64,000 nucleotides of DNA from Glaciecola sp965658765 (GCA_965658765.1 CBFHTO010000010.1:1-64000), one strand, 5' to 3'. Positions 36,465-46,477 are shown, counted from the stretch's first letter. Notes: generated from the sequence alone by a model not told the origin. Program-made: numbers and translations.

Positions 36465-39400
36465 ATGCCAAAACGTAATGATATCAAAAGTATTTTGATT
36501 CTAGGCGCTGGTCCTATTGTGATAGGGCAAGCGTGTGAATTTGATTATTCTGGAGCTCAAGCGTGTAAGTCTCTGCGCGAAGAGGGTTACAGAGTCATTC
36601 TTGTAAATTCGAATCCTGCGACGATCATGACTGATCCTGAAATGGCGGATGCAACTTATATTGAGCCTATCGATTGGCGCGTAGTGAAAAATATCATAGC
36701 TAAAGAGAAGCCTGATGCTATTTTGCCTACGATGGGCGGGCAAACTGCATTGAATTGTGCATTGGACTTAAATAAGTACGGTGTTTTAAAAGAATTCAAT
36801 GTTGAACTTATTGGCGCGACTGCCGACGCAATTGATAAAGCAGAAGACCGCGAACGTTTCGATAAAGCAATGAAGTCGATAGGTCTTGAATGTCCTCACG
36901 CTGAGATTGCACACGATATGCAACAAGCCCACGATGTGCTATCTCGTATTGGCTTTCCTTGTATCATTCGTCCGTCTTTTACTATGGGTGGATCTGGTGG
37001 AGGAATTGCGTACAACATAGATGAATTCAATGAAATCTGTGCACGTGGTTTAGATTTATCGCCTACTTCTGAATTACTGATTGATGAATCATTGATTGGT
37101 TGGAAAGAGTACGAAATGGAAGTCGTACGTGATAAAGCTGACAATTGCATTATTGTATGTACCATAGAGAACTTTGATCCTATGGGTGTACATACTGGAG
37201 ACTCTATTACCGTCGCCCCTGCACAAACGCTTACTGACAAGGAATATCAAATAATGCGTAATGCTGCGATGGCGGTATTACGTGAGATTGGCGTTGAGAC
37301 AGGTGGTTCTAACGTGCAGTTTGGAGTTTGCCCAAATACGGGGCGCATGGTGATTATTGAAATGAACCCACGGGTCTCCAGATCATCTGCTCTTGCCTCA
37401 AAGGCAACAGGATTCCCAATTGCGAAAATCGCAGCTAAGCTCGCGGTTGGCTTCACCCTAGATGAACTAGCAAATGATATTACTGGCGGGCTGACTCCAG
37501 CTTCTTTTGAGCCTTCAATCGATTATGTTGTCACCAAAATCCCTCGCTTTAATTTCGAAAAATTTGCAGGTGCTAATGATCGTCTAACGACTCAAATGAA
37601 GTCAGTTGGTGAAGTCATGGCAATAGGCCGTAATCAGCAGGAGTCGCTACAAAAGGCCTTAAGAGGTTTAGAAGTTGGCGCAACTGGATTTAATCCGATA
37701 TTGGATTTGAACGACCCTGAAGCAAAAAATAAACTGGTGTATGAATTGCGTGAACCAGGAGCAGAGCGTATATGGTACATCGGGGATGCCTTTAGAATGG
37801 GTATGTCGGTAGACGAAATATTTGGATTAACCAATATCGATAAATGGTATTTGGTTCAAATTGAAGAAATCATTCAGCTCGAGGAATTAATCGCTCGCAT
37901 TGGTCTATCAGATATTGATGAAACCTTGATGCGCATGCTGAAACGAAAAGGTTTTGGAGATGCACGAATAGCAGAACTTACTCAAGTCGCACAAGCAGAT
38001 GTAAAAGAAACCAGAGAAGGTTTTGGTATTTACCCTGTTTACAAACGTGTTGATACTTGCGCTGCCGAATTTTCTACGTCAACCGCGTACATGTATTCTT
38101 CATACGACGAGGAGTGCGAAGCAGAGCCATCAGAAAAACAAAAAATTATGGTGATTGGCGGCGGCCCAAATCGTATTGGTCAAGGAATTGAGTTCGATTA
38201 CTGCTGTGTGCATGCCGCTCTAGCAATGCGTGAAGATGGTTACGAAACCATTATGGTAAACTGCAATCCCGAAACTGTATCGACTGATTATGATACCTCT
38301 GACAGACTTTATTTTGAGCCTGTAACACTAGAGGACGTTCTTGAGATTGTTCGAGTCGAACAGCCCGACGGTGTAATTGTTCAGTACGGTGGCCAAACAC
38401 CACTAAAACTGGCCCGTGCTTTAAAAGAATACGGAGTCAAAATCATTGGAACGTCACCTGATGCAATAGACCGAGCCGAGGACAGAGAGCGCTTTCAACA
38501 AATGGTCAATAAGCTTAACCTAAAGCAACCGGCCAACGCGACAGTCAGTAATATGGAACAAGCACTTTCAGAAGCTGAAAACATTGGTTTTCCTCTAGTA
38601 GTGCGCCCATCTTACGTTTTGGGCGGGAGAGCGATGGAAATCGTCTATGATTTGAACGACCTCAAGCGTTACCTCAACGAAGCGGTAAAGGTGTCAAACG
38701 ATTCTCCTGTATTACTAGACCGATTTTTAGATGACGCGATTGAAGTCGATATTGATGCCATATGTGATGGTGAAGAAGTTCTAATTGGTGGGATAATGGA
38801 GCACATTGAGCAAGCCGGTGTTCATTCAGGCGATTCTGCTTGCAGTTTGCCTCCATATTCATTGTCGCCAGAGATTCAGGACGTAATGCGTAAGCAAGTC
38901 AAGGATATGGCTTTAGAGTTAGGTGTTATTGGCTTGATGAATACGCAGTTTGCTATCAAAGATAATGAGGTTTATCTCATTGAAGTGAATCCAAGGGCTG
39001 CAAGAACTGTCCCGTTCGTGTCAAAAGCAACCGGCATGCCGCTTGCTAAAATTGCTGCTAGGGTGATGGCGGGAAGGAGTCTTAAACAGCAAGGTGTGAG
39101 CAAAGAAATAATTCCGCCTTTCTTCTCGGTCAAAGAAGTTGTGTTACCGTTCGCTAAATTCCAAGGCGTAGACCCCTTACTAGGGCCAGAAATGCGCTCA
39201 ACTGGCGAGGTTATGGGTGTAGGCTTAAATTTTGAGGAAGCCTATGCAAAAGCCAATCTTGGTGCAAGTGCTCCGATCCCGGTAGAGGGAAAAGTCTTAT
39301 TATCCGTCCGAAATAATGATAAAAAACGAGTCGTTGAATTAGCTAAAGGTATGATTGAAAAAGGATTTAGCTTAGAAGCAACAAAAGGTACGACAGATTT

Positions 39401-39698
39401 CTTAAATAATTTAGGAATAGCGTGCAGTGTTGTTAATAAGTTATCTGAAGGGCGTCCAAATATTGTCGATGCTATCAAAAATGGCGAATATGGCTATATC
39501 GTAAATACCACAGAAGGTAGACAAGCCATTACAGATTCAGTGTATATTCGAAGAGAAGCATTGTTGAATAAAGTCCCTTACACAACCACACTTAATGCGG
39601 CCTTTGCAACTTTGTTGTCGTCGGCTGCAGATGCAGTGGAAAACGTTAATTCCGTGCAGGAACTGCATAGCCAGATTCAAAACAACGAATTATCATAG
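36465..39698 (+). CDS. carB: Carbamoyl-phosphate synthase large subunit
   Basis: A 1077-residue subunit, the length of E. coli CarB (1073). Two homologous ATP-grasp halves are visible, each opening with an ATP-binding Gly-rich loop (ILGAGPIVIGQACEFDYSG and VIGGGPNRIGQGIEFDY), and the C-terminal domain carries the regulatory part (VEGKVLLSVRNNDKKRV, KGFSLEATKGTTDFL). It makes carbamoyl phosphate from bicarbonate, ammonia from CarA and two ATP. Operonic with carA. Confidence 0.98.
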   Translation: MPKRNDIKSILILGAGPIVIGQACEFDYSGAQACKSLREEGYRVILVNSNPATIMTDPEMADATYIEPIDWRVVKNIIAKEKPDAILPTMGGQTALNCALDLNKYGVLKEFNVELIGATADAIDKAEDRERFDKAMKSIGLECPHAEIAHDMQQAHDVLSRIGFPCIIRPSFTMGGSGGGIAYNIDEFNEICARGLDLSPTSELLIDESLIGWKEYEMEVVRDKADNCIIVCTIENFDPMGVHTGDSITVAPAQTLTDKEYQIMRNAAMAVLREIGVETGGSNVQFGVCPNTGRMVIIEMNPRVSRSSALASKATGFPIAKIAAKLAVGFTLDELANDITGGLTPASFEPSIDYVVTKIPRFNFEKFAGANDRLTTQMKSVGEVMAIGRNQQESLQKALRGLEVGATGFNPILDLNDPEAKNKLVYELREPGAERIWYIGDAFRMGMSVDEIFGLTNIDKWYLVQIEEIIQLEELIARIGLSDIDETLMRMLKRKGFGDARIAELTQVAQADVKETREGFGIYPVYKRVDTCAAEFSTSTAYMYSSYDEECEAEPSEKQKIMVIGGGPNRIGQGIEFDYCCVHAALAMREDGYETIMVNCNPETVSTDYDTSDRLYFEPVTLEDVLEIVRVEQPDGVIVQYGGQTPLKLARALKEYGVKIIGTSPDAIDRAEDRERFQQMVNKLNLKQPANATVSNMEQALSEAENIGFPLVVRPSYVLGGRAMEIVYDLNDLKRYLNEAVKVSNDSPVLLDRFLDDAIEVDIDAICDGEEVLIGGIMEHIEQAGVHSGDSACSLPPYSLSPEIQDVMRKQVKDMALELGVIGLMNTQFAIKDNEVYLIEVNPRAARTVPFVSKATGMPLAKIAARVMAGRSLKQQGVSKEIIPPFFSVKEVVLPFAKFQGVDPLLGPEMRSTGEVMGVGLNFEEAYAKANLGASAPIPVEGKVLLSVRNNDKKRVVELAKGMIEKGFSLEATKGTTDFLNNLGIACSVVNKLSEGRPNIVDAIKNGEYGYIVNTTEGRQAITDSVYIRREALLNKVPYTTTLNAAFATLLSSAADAVENVNSVQELHSQIQNNELS

Positions 39699-39706
39699 AA
39701 ATAAAT

Positions 39707-39732
39707 GCGCTTTTTTAAGCGCTTTCATTTCG
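39707..39732 (+). terminator. Terminator candidate after carB
   Basis: GCGCTT and AAGCGC pair around TTTT, followed by a T-rich but interrupted tail, 9 bp after the carB stop. Confidence 0.6.
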
Positions 39733-39938
39733 ACGAAGCCACAATAACAGAGACCAGGCAAAGATTATTCGTCTTTTGCACTGGTCTTCCATACTCTATT
39801 TGGTGATATAATTGAACAAATTATCAAGTTCCAAAAAGAGAGCTTGCTAATTAATAATCAAAAATGAGTAGATATTCGTTTAAAAAACGTATATCTACGA
39901 TTTAACAAATAGAATAAGAGAACAAGAAGAGACCTTAT

Positions 39939-40418
39939 ATGGCTACAACTTATCCAATGACCGTGCAAGGCGCAGAAAAACTGCGCGCCGAGTTAAATGA
40001 ACTAAAAAGCGTTACGCGACCGCGAATCATTAATGCAATTGCTGAAGCTAGAGAGCATGGGGATTTGAAAGAAAACGCTGAATATCATGCCGCGAGGGAA
40101 CAACAAAGTTTCTGTGAAGGTCGCATTCAAGATATTGAAGGTAAGTTATCTTCAGCACAAATCATTGATATTAGTAAAATGGAAAACAACGGCAAAGTAA
40201 TATTCGGAACCACAGTAACTCTGCTAAATGTAGATACTGAGGAAGAGATATCATATAAAATCGTAGGTGACGACGAGGCCGATCTCAAAAACAACCGAAT
40301 TTCAGTTAATTCGCCTATCGCCAGAGGCTTAATTGGCAAAGAGTTGGATGATATTGCATCAATACAAACACCCTCTGGTGTCGTTGAATATGAAATTATT
40401 GAAGTAGAGTATATTTAG
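39939..40418 (+). CDS. greA: Transcript cleavage factor GreA
   Basis: A 159-residue factor that rescues backtracked RNA polymerase. The N-terminal coiled coil begins MTVQGAEKLRAELNELK and includes the acidic tip EAREHGDLKENAEYHAAREQQ, described by positions 46-66; the C-terminal domain has ISYKIVGDDEADLKN and the ISVNSPIARGLIGKELDD block. Length equals the family (158). It follows carB after 240 bp with its own ribosome site AGAAGAG, and ends in a terminator. Secure. Confidence 0.97.
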   Translation: MATTYPMTVQGAEKLRAELNELKSVTRPRIINAIAEAREHGDLKENAEYHAAREQQSFCEGRIQDIEGKLSSAQIIDISKMENNGKVIFGTTVTLLNVDTEEEISYKIVGDDEADLKNNRISVNSPIARGLIGKELDDIASIQTPSGVVEYEIIEVEYI

Positions 40419-40465
40419 CATTATTAACGGCTAAGACTAAAAGTATAAGACATTGGTATTTAAAG

Positions 40466-40495
40466 AGGCGACATTCTTAGTCGCCTGGTTTTTTT
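40466..40495 (+). terminator. Intrinsic terminator of greA
   Basis: AGGCGAC and GTCGCCT pair around ATTCTTA, then GG and seven T. Confidence 0.9.
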
Positions 40496-40568
40496 AGTAA
40501 CTCATTGCATTCCCGTTAGTTATTGGTTTCTATCCAGTAATCTTCAACTCGTACCCACGTTCTTGTAG

Positions 40569-40607
40569 AACTATGCATATAGTTAAAACTCAACTATATG
40601 CATAGTT
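40569..40607. promoter_or_regulatory. Perfect 16-bp inverted repeat upstream of the PstS-like gene
   Basis: AACTATGCATATAGTT and its exact reverse complement flank a 7-nt spacer, 47 bp before the start of the PstS-like gene. There is no T-tail, so an operator or a leader hairpin is more likely than a terminator. Confidence 0.6.
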
Positions 40608-40653
40608 TGCCGATATCATAATGATAGTAGTAAATAACAAGAAGGTATCCCCT

Positions 40654-41073
40654 ATGACATTAGGTGCCAGGCTGTTGGCAGTGAGTTTGTTTATGTTTTG
40701 GAGCATCGCTTCAATAGCCGAGACGATTGTTATCGTGCACCCTAGTAATGGTGCAAACTTAGATAAGAAAATGGTTCAAAGAATATTTTTAGGTAAATCT
40801 AAAAAATTTTCTGACGGTAATGCAACCTTACCAATAAACCAATTATCGAGTGAAAATATTCGCAGTGATTTTGATCAAACTATACTTGGTCGCTCTTCAT
40901 CTCAAGTTGCTGCATTCTGGTCTAAGCAGGTATTCACCGGTAAAGGCGTACCACCTAAAGAAGTAGCTAACGATCAAGATGTCATTGAACTAGTCTCAAA
41001 AAACCCTCACGCAATCGGTTATATAAATTCAAATTCACTAAACGACAGTGTAAAAGCTGTCGAACTCAATTAA
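40654..41073 (+). CDS. Small PstS-like periplasmic substrate-binding protein
   Basis: A 139-residue protein with signal peptide (residues 1-22, ending SIA) and a short domain resembling one lobe of phosphate-binding proteins: VIVHPSNGANLDKKMVQ, RIFLGKSKKF, and NPHAIGYINSNSL near the end. PstS proper is about twice as long, so this is the truncated family often annotated phosphate ABC transporter substrate-binding protein without a transporter beside it. I start at the ATG at 40654 (AAGGT upstream) rather than at an ATG 11 codons earlier. A porin gene follows after 14 bp, so they are cotranscribed; an anion-linked role is inferred. Confidence 0.75.
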   Translation: MTLGARLLAVSLFMFWSIASIAETIVIVHPSNGANLDKKMVQRIFLGKSKKFSDGNATLPINQLSSENIRSDFDQTILGRSSSQVAAFWSKQVFTGKGVPPKEVANDQDVIELVSKNPHAIGYINSNSLNDSVKAVELN

Positions 41074-41087
41074 GAATCGGAGTCACC

Positions 41088-42218
41088 ATGAACAAGAAAA
41101 TCTTTGCAATTATCATGATGATCGCCGTGTCAGAAAATGTCTCTAGTGAAGTGAAAATCAATGGATTTGCTAATTTTATTGGTGGAATTACTAGCTCTGA
41201 TGACACCCTGTATGGATATGACGATAATATTAGTTTCAGTCCAGAAAGTTTATTTGCGGTACAACTAAGCAGCCAAATTAATGACAAAATGACTGCTACT
41301 GCTCAGCTAGTGTCGAGAGGTTCTGAAGACTATTCAGTTGATTTTGAATGGGCATATCTCAGCTATCAAGCTACTGATAATATTAGGCTGTCAGCAGGCA
41401 GAGTGAGAATGCCTATTTTTCGTTACTCCGACTCTCTGGATGTAGGATATTCTTATCACTGGGTGGTCGCTCCTGCAAACGTGTATGACGTGCCTTACAA
41501 TAATATAGATGGTATTAAGTTCGACTATTCGGGTTACTCTGGTGATTTGGAATATATCTTTCAGTTAACCGGTGGGAAAATTAACAGTGACTTCAGCTTA
41601 GGCGGAGCACAAGGAAATATGGTTGTTAATTCAGTAATTGTGAGCGCGTTGGATTTAACATACCTGAATTGGAATGTCCGCGGTGTTGCCGCGAGGGGTT
41701 CTGTCACCTTCGATTTCCCGGCACTGGCACCTTTTTTCGGCCAGTTAGATCAAATCGACCCTACTTTTACAAATTTATTAGCAGCAGAGGATGATACCGG
41801 AGAATTTTATGGCATAAGCATTGAGTATGATGCCTTTTCTTGGTTTATTGGCGCTGAAATGACCTCTGTGCTTATTGAAGATAGTTTTTATCCAGATGAA
41901 TTGAACTACTATGTAACCGCGGGTATGCGCCTGAATAAATGTACGCCCTTTATCACGTACGAAAAAGCAGATTTAAATGATGGGCCTAAATTTCTAGACA
42001 GGATCAGCGCTTATCCAGTAGAAGCTCAAGGACCTCTAAGTCAGTTGGTGCCTGGAATTCAAAGTCCCGCAATACGGGAAAGTAATACAACTTCAATCGG
42101 TGTCAGATACGACCTAGATACAAATATTGCACTAAAAGCAGATATCAGTATGTTTAAAGACGATATTAGTGATGATGATGCAACTGCGTTGAGGTTTGCG
42201 GTTAACTATATATTCTAA
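41088..42218 (+). CDS. Outer-membrane porin-like protein
   Basis: A 376-residue beta-barrel protein with an 18-20-residue signal peptide and alternating polar/hydrophobic strands (FANFIGGITSSDDTLYG, LDVGYSYHWVVAPANVYDVP), ending ATALRFAVNYIF with a terminal Phe. It resembles general porins of Shewanella and Alteromonas without a sharp family. Two features support the pairing with the small PstS-like protein: 14-bp spacing and no terminator between them. The convergent SulP gene is an anion transporter, so anion passage is a reasonable but unproven guess. Confidence 0.75.
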   Translation: MNKKIFAIIMMIAVSENVSSEVKINGFANFIGGITSSDDTLYGYDDNISFSPESLFAVQLSSQINDKMTATAQLVSRGSEDYSVDFEWAYLSYQATDNIRLSAGRVRMPIFRYSDSLDVGYSYHWVVAPANVYDVPYNNIDGIKFDYSGYSGDLEYIFQLTGGKINSDFSLGGAQGNMVVNSVIVSALDLTYLNWNVRGVAARGSVTFDFPALAPFFGQLDQIDPTFTNLLAAEDDTGEFYGISIEYDAFSWFIGAEMTSVLIEDSFYPDELNYYVTAGMRLNKCTPFITYEKADLNDGPKFLDRISAYPVEAQGPLSQLVPGIQSPAIRESNTTSIGVRYDLDTNIALKADISMFKDDISDDDATALRFAVNYIF

Positions 42219-42243
42219 GATTCGCGAAGAAAAGTAAGTTTAC

Positions 42244-42270
42244 ACCGCCCGCATTTTTGCTGGCGGTTTG
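42244..42270 (+). terminator. Terminator between porin and SulP genes
   Basis: ACCGCC and GGCGGT pair, with GC/GC inside, and a short T-rich tail (TTTGCGTTT). Serves the plus-strand porin gene. Confidence 0.7.
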
Positions 42271-42304
42271 CGTTTATCTTAAATATTTTGTCAAAACAAA
42301 GACA

Positions 42305-43963
42305 TTATAAATATCCTTGCTCGCGCATTTTTTCGTGAGCGAGCTTCAGAGCATCTGTTCGCGTGTGCTCAAAATCGGCGTCACTGAGTAAACTTTCAAA
42401 GCCCATCTGCATGAGTTTTTCTTTGTTCTTTGGCTTATTCACTAACATGACAACTTGTTTATCCAATGCTTTTGCGTCTTTGATGAGGTTTTCGATGGTT
42501 AGTGCAACGGTATCGTCTAGAAAAGATACGTCGCTTAAATCAATGATCAGTGCGTGATGGTCGCCTAAGCTTTTCAATTCTCTAGATAATGCTTTTGACA
42601 CTCCAAAAATCATAGTGCCGCTCAAGTAAAAATAAAGAATTTGGCCTTTTCCTTGATTCAATAACTCCTGCTGCTCCCTAGTAAGAGGGATTTGCCCGTC
42701 GACGTCTGATATAGCCTTTATATTCTTAGCTTGAGAGGTACTCAGTTTTTCAATAGTGATGATGTTGGCTATGAATACGCCTATCCCGACTGCTACAACC
42801 AAGTCTACGAATACGGTCAGTATTAATACGGCATACATAATGATGCTTGTTTGCTTGGAGACTCTATGTGCTCTTTTCAGAAAGCTCCAATCAAGAATAT
42901 CGAAACCTACTTTAATTGCGATTCCGGCGAGTACAGCAATTGGAATGACTGAAATTAACTGTGAGGCACCAAAAATAGCGACGATTAAAATGACAACTCT
43001 TGTTAATCCTGATAAGGCTGTGCGTGCTCCTGTTTGAATATTGACAACAGTACCCATAGTAGCGCCAGCACCAGGAAGGCCTCCGAACAAACCAGACACA
43101 AGGTTACCCATTCCTTGACCAATGAGTTCTTTATCTGACTTGTGCTCGCTGCGGGTTAGGTTATCTGCAATAACGGAGGTGAGCATCGAATCAATACAAC
43201 CCAGCATGCCAAGAACGATACCATCAAGAACCATAGTTTGGATTTGTTCTGGTGTAAATGTAGGGAATACCAAGGATGGCAAACTAACGTTTATCTCACC
43301 GATCCGTTTAATTGAAGGATCGGATATAAAATAAACGGATATAACTGAGATAACGACCAAAGCAATGAGCTGAGGAGGCACCCATTGCTTAATTTTTTTA
43401 GGAGTAAAAAAGATGAGAAGGAGCGTTGCTAGCGCCATACTAGCGGCATTTAGGTTTATCTGGTCAACCGTATCAGATAGGCTCTTTATTGCTCCTGTAA
43501 CACCACCAGAGGGGGCGTCAACGCCGACCGCAGGTGCAAACTGCATAATGATCAGTATACAACCTATACCAGACATAAAGCCACTGACTACGCTGTAGGG
43601 CATCAGAGTAATATACTTACCCAACTTCAACACGCCAAAGATAATCTGAGTAATGCCAGCAATCATTACAACGGTAAACGCCATTGCGAGGCCTGATTCT
43701 GGATATTGCGCGACCATGGAGGTTACAACCGCCGCCATAATAACGGTCATGGGGCCGGTCGGTTCGGATATCAGGGTAGGGGTGCCGCCAAACAGAGCCG
43801 CAAAAAAACCAATGATGATGGCGCCATATAACCCAGCCTCTGGGCCAGCGCCAGATGCGACACCAAATGCCAAAGCAAGAGGGAGAGACACAATCGCCGC
43901 TGTCACACCGCCAAGGATATCTCCTTTTAAGTTGTCGGTCGAAATAATATTAAAAATCTTCAA
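42305..43963 (-). CDS. SulP-family anion transporter with STAS domain
   Basis: A 552-residue inner-membrane protein. The first 400 residues hold 10-14 helices with the SulP patterns GDILGGVTAAIVSLPLALAFG, PTGPMTVIMAAVV and FGGLPGAGATMGT; the C-terminal 110 residues are a STAS domain (HALIIDLSDVSFLDDTVALTI). SulP proteins carry bicarbonate, sulfate or dicarboxylates; the branch starting with DNLKGDILGGV is often a bicarbonate or fumarate carrier, and the substrate here is open. It converges on the porin gene. Confidence 0.9.
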   Translation of the reverse strand: MKIFNIISTDNLKGDILGGVTAAIVSLPLALAFGVASGAGPEAGLYGAIIIGFFAALFGGTPTLISEPTGPMTVIMAAVVTSMVAQYPESGLAMAFTVVMIAGITQIIFGVLKLGKYITLMPYSVVSGFMSGIGCILIIMQFAPAVGVDAPSGGVTGAIKSLSDTVDQINLNAASMALATLLLIFFTPKKIKQWVPPQLIALVVISVISVYFISDPSIKRIGEINVSLPSLVFPTFTPEQIQTMVLDGIVLGMLGCIDSMLTSVIADNLTRSEHKSDKELIGQGMGNLVSGLFGGLPGAGATMGTVVNIQTGARTALSGLTRVVILIVAIFGASQLISVIPIAVLAGIAIKVGFDILDWSFLKRAHRVSKQTSIIMYAVLILTVFVDLVVAVGIGVFIANIITIEKLSTSQAKNIKAISDVDGQIPLTREQQELLNQGKGQILYFYLSGTMIFGVSKALSRELKSLGDHHALIIDLSDVSFLDDTVALTIENLIKDAKALDKQVVMLVNKPKNKEKLMQMGFESLLSDADFEHTRTDALKLAHEKMREQGYL

Positions 43964-44056
43964 GGTCGGCCTATTTAACAGTGATAAGGTTTGCGCTTAT
44001 AGGTATAAATTGTACTTTACCAAGTGAGATTTAACAGTATTAATTTGCTGAGTCAT

Positions 44057-45574
44057 TCAAGAGTTTTGTTTTTTTGCAAAGCGAAAGTGCATGAATACCC
44101 CAAGGATGCCAAGTAGCGCGCAAATGAACCAGATCGGTGCATCGCCAAATAGATAATAAGGCGTACGTCCTTTAACTATTTGAACCTCAGCTACTCCACT
44201 AGCATCTTTAAACTGAGGGAGTAACAATAAGGTTTCACCCTTATGATTGAGGATACCACTGACCCCAGTATTCGTTGCACGAACTACAGGTAGGCCGAAC
44301 TCCATGGCGCGTACTTTCGCAATTTGCATGTGCTGATGTGGCCCATGAGAGTCTCCGAACCAGGCATCATTACTGACAGTCACTATCATTTCAGATTGTG
44401 CATTAATATTCGCTGCAATTTGTTTTGGAAAGGCAATTTCGAAGCATATCGCGGGCACAAAATTTACGTTACCGGCTTGCAAATTCTCCTGCACGTATTC
44501 ACCTCTATTAAATGAAGACATTGGTAAGTCAAAAATAGGTGCAAGTGGTCTCAGCAGAGATTCGAAAGGCACAAACTCTCCAATCGGTAATAAATGATGT
44601 TTAGAGAAACGCTTTTTATGCTGGTAAAAGTAAGGTTCAGTATTTTCGCTATTGTCTATACCCAATGCAATGAGAGAGTTGTAAGCGACATTTGTATCTA
44701 AGTTGTAGTCGACTATACCCGTGATAAGTCCAGTATTGTTTTCGCTTGCCAGCTGATCTAACTGTTTTAAAAAAGGTTCAGACAACATTTCTAATCTAGG
44801 TACGGCGGCTTCAGGCCAGATGATGACGTCTGCATCCCAATGTTGATTGGTGAGGGTCATATATTTATCAATTGTGGTCTGGTCTAGCTCTGGTTGCCAA
44901 CGCATAGATTGAGGAATATTTCCTTGTACAATCGCTATCTTTTTAATATCACCGGTGGTTTGTGTCCATGTTAGTGTGGATAAAACAAACGAGCATGAAA
45001 AAAGCAAAACTAATGGAATAGAGCCAAACAGCCGATTTCGTGATATTAAACCATAGGCCGCGCTGATACAGGCCATTACCATTAGCGCACTTAATCCAAT
45101 TTCTCCGACAAGTGGGAAGTAATGTTTTAAAGGCCCATCAGCTTGTGAATAAGCCACAGATAGCCATGGAAAACCAGTTAACACTCGCGCGCGTAACCAC
45201 TCCATTAATAGCCATCCTAAAGGTAGAATCAAGGGAATAATTTTGGATGTAAATTTGCTACAAAGTAAATGAAATAGAAGCGCTGGAAATAGCGCTAGAT
45301 AGGCGCATAGCATAGCCATTAACATGATAGACACCACGAGTGGGACGCCACCAAAATCAGCGATGCTCACGTGAACCCACGAAATCCCTGCTCCAAAATA
45401 GGCAAAACCAAAGCACCACGCGCCCCAAAAGACAGAGCTTTTATGTTTTAAAAGAAGGTAAAACGCGAAAATTAAACAAGGAAAAATAATGCCCCAAAAA
45501 TTAAAAGGAGCAAATGCAAAAGTACATAAAGCTCCTAATAACAATAACAAGGTATTACTGATGCGTGGTTTCAG
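44057..45574 (-). CDS. lnt: Apolipoprotein N-acyltransferase
   Basis: Adds the third acyl chain to lipoproteins at the inner membrane. About eight N-terminal helices precede the nitrilase-like domain, which shows the triad: Glu in WPEAAVPR, Lys in the KKRFSKHHLLPIGEFVP segment, and Cys in FVPAICFEIAFP. Start choice: the frame runs upstream of the TTG at 45550 to a CTG at 45574 that stands 6 nt after GGAGG and 1 nt after the corC stop; that gives LKPRISNTLLLLLG and 505 residues, near E. coli (512). The TTG has no ribosome site. The CTG start is therefore an inference but a strong one. Last gene of the miaB-phoH-ybeY-corC-lnt run. Confidence 0.92.
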   Translation of the reverse strand: MKPRISNTLLLLLGALCTFAFAPFNFWGIIFPCLIFAFYLLLKHKSSVFWGAWCFGFAYFGAGISWVHVSIADFGGVPLVVSIMLMAMLCAYLALFPALLFHLLCSKFTSKIIPLILPLGWLLMEWLRARVLTGFPWLSVAYSQADGPLKHYFPLVGEIGLSALMVMACISAAYGLISRNRLFGSIPLVLLFSCSFVLSTLTWTQTTGDIKKIAIVQGNIPQSMRWQPELDQTTIDKYMTLTNQHWDADVIIWPEAAVPRLEMLSEPFLKQLDQLASENNTGLITGIVDYNLDTNVAYNSLIALGIDNSENTEPYFYQHKKRFSKHHLLPIGEFVPFESLLRPLAPIFDLPMSSFNRGEYVQENLQAGNVNFVPAICFEIAFPKQIAANINAQSEMIVTVSNDAWFGDSHGPHQHMQIAKVRAMEFGLPVVRATNTGVSGILNHKGETLLLLPQFKDASGVAEVQIVKGRTPYYLFGDAPIWFICALLGILGVFMHFRFAKKQNS

Positions 45575-45575
45575 A

Positions 45576-46433
45576 CTAATCCTCCAAGTCTGGCAAAAAT
45601 ACCTTCAACTGCACCAAGCGACGTTTATCGGAGTTGGTGACTTCAAAATGAATATTATCGACTTCTACCTTTTCACCTGTTTGGGGCATGTGCCCAAACG
45701 CGCGTAAAACAACACCACCAATGGTGTCTGATTCATCTTCGCTGTACTGGGTTTCAAAAAATTTGTTGAAGTCTTCAACGGGAGTCAGTGCTTTTACTGA
45801 ATAAGTGCTTTTGTTTAAGGGTCGGATATTATCGTTTTCGTCAATTTCTTCGTCGTATTCATCTTCTATTTCGCCAACGATCAACTCGAGTATGTCTTCA
45901 ATGGTTACTAGACCAGAGACTCCACCATACTCGTCGACAACAATTGCCATATGATAGCGTTGTTGTCTGAATTCCTTTAAGAGAACGTCAACACGCTTAC
46001 TCTCTGGGACGATCACTGCTTCGCGGATAACGTCTTTAAGAACAAAGCATTTTTCATCATTAAACGCATACGCGAGTAAGTCTTTTGCGAGCAACACACC
46101 CTCAATATGGTCTTTATCTTCGCTTATAACGGGAAAACGGGAGTGGGCTGAATCTAAAACGAGAGGCAAAAACTGGTCAACGCTTTGCTCAATGTCTATT
46201 GTGATCATTTGCGCCCTTGGGATCATAATGTCCCTCACGCGCATCTCACTGACTACCATTACACCCTCAATCATTTCCTTCGTTTGAGGGTCGATTAGTT
46301 CTCGTTGTTGGGCATCAGAAATGAGGTCTGATAATTCTTCTTTATTTTGCGGTTCACCCTTAAAGCCATTAAATAGTTTATCAAGCCAGCTTTTGGAGGA
46401 ACCGTTACTAGAGTGGGGACTGTCGTCGCTCAT
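45576..46433 (-). CDS. corC: CorC/HlyC-family CBS-domain transporter-associated protein
   Basis: A 285-residue cytoplasmic protein with a CBS pair (VRDIMIPRAQMITID through about residue 190) and a C-terminal CorC/HlyC domain (STYSVKALTPVEDFN, DTIGGVVLRAFGHMP). It lacks the membrane DUF21 domain of longer homologues, as expected for the lnt-linked version. Implicated in magnesium and cobalt efflux. Its stop codon overlaps the lnt ribosome site (GGAGGATTAG), so lnt is translationally coupled to it. Order ybeY-corC-lnt is conserved in gammaproteobacteria. Confidence 0.93.
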   Translation of the reverse strand: MSDDSPHSSNGSSKSWLDKLFNGFKGEPQNKEELSDLISDAQQRELIDPQTKEMIEGVMVVSEMRVRDIMIPRAQMITIDIEQSVDQFLPLVLDSAHSRFPVISEDKDHIEGVLLAKDLLAYAFNDEKCFVLKDVIREAVIVPESKRVDVLLKEFRQQRYHMAIVVDEYGGVSGLVTIEDILELIVGEIEDEYDEEIDENDNIRPLNKSTYSVKALTPVEDFNKFFETQYSEDESDTIGGVVLRAFGHMPQTGEKVEVDNIHFEVTNSDKRRLVQLKVFLPDLED

Positions 46434-46477
46434 TTATATTTGTCACAAATCAGTTAATGTACGTTTAGGGTTTATAG

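Noticed and set aside
43653..44027. Plus-strand frame opposite the SulP start
   Set aside because: Antisense shadow of membrane-protein codons.
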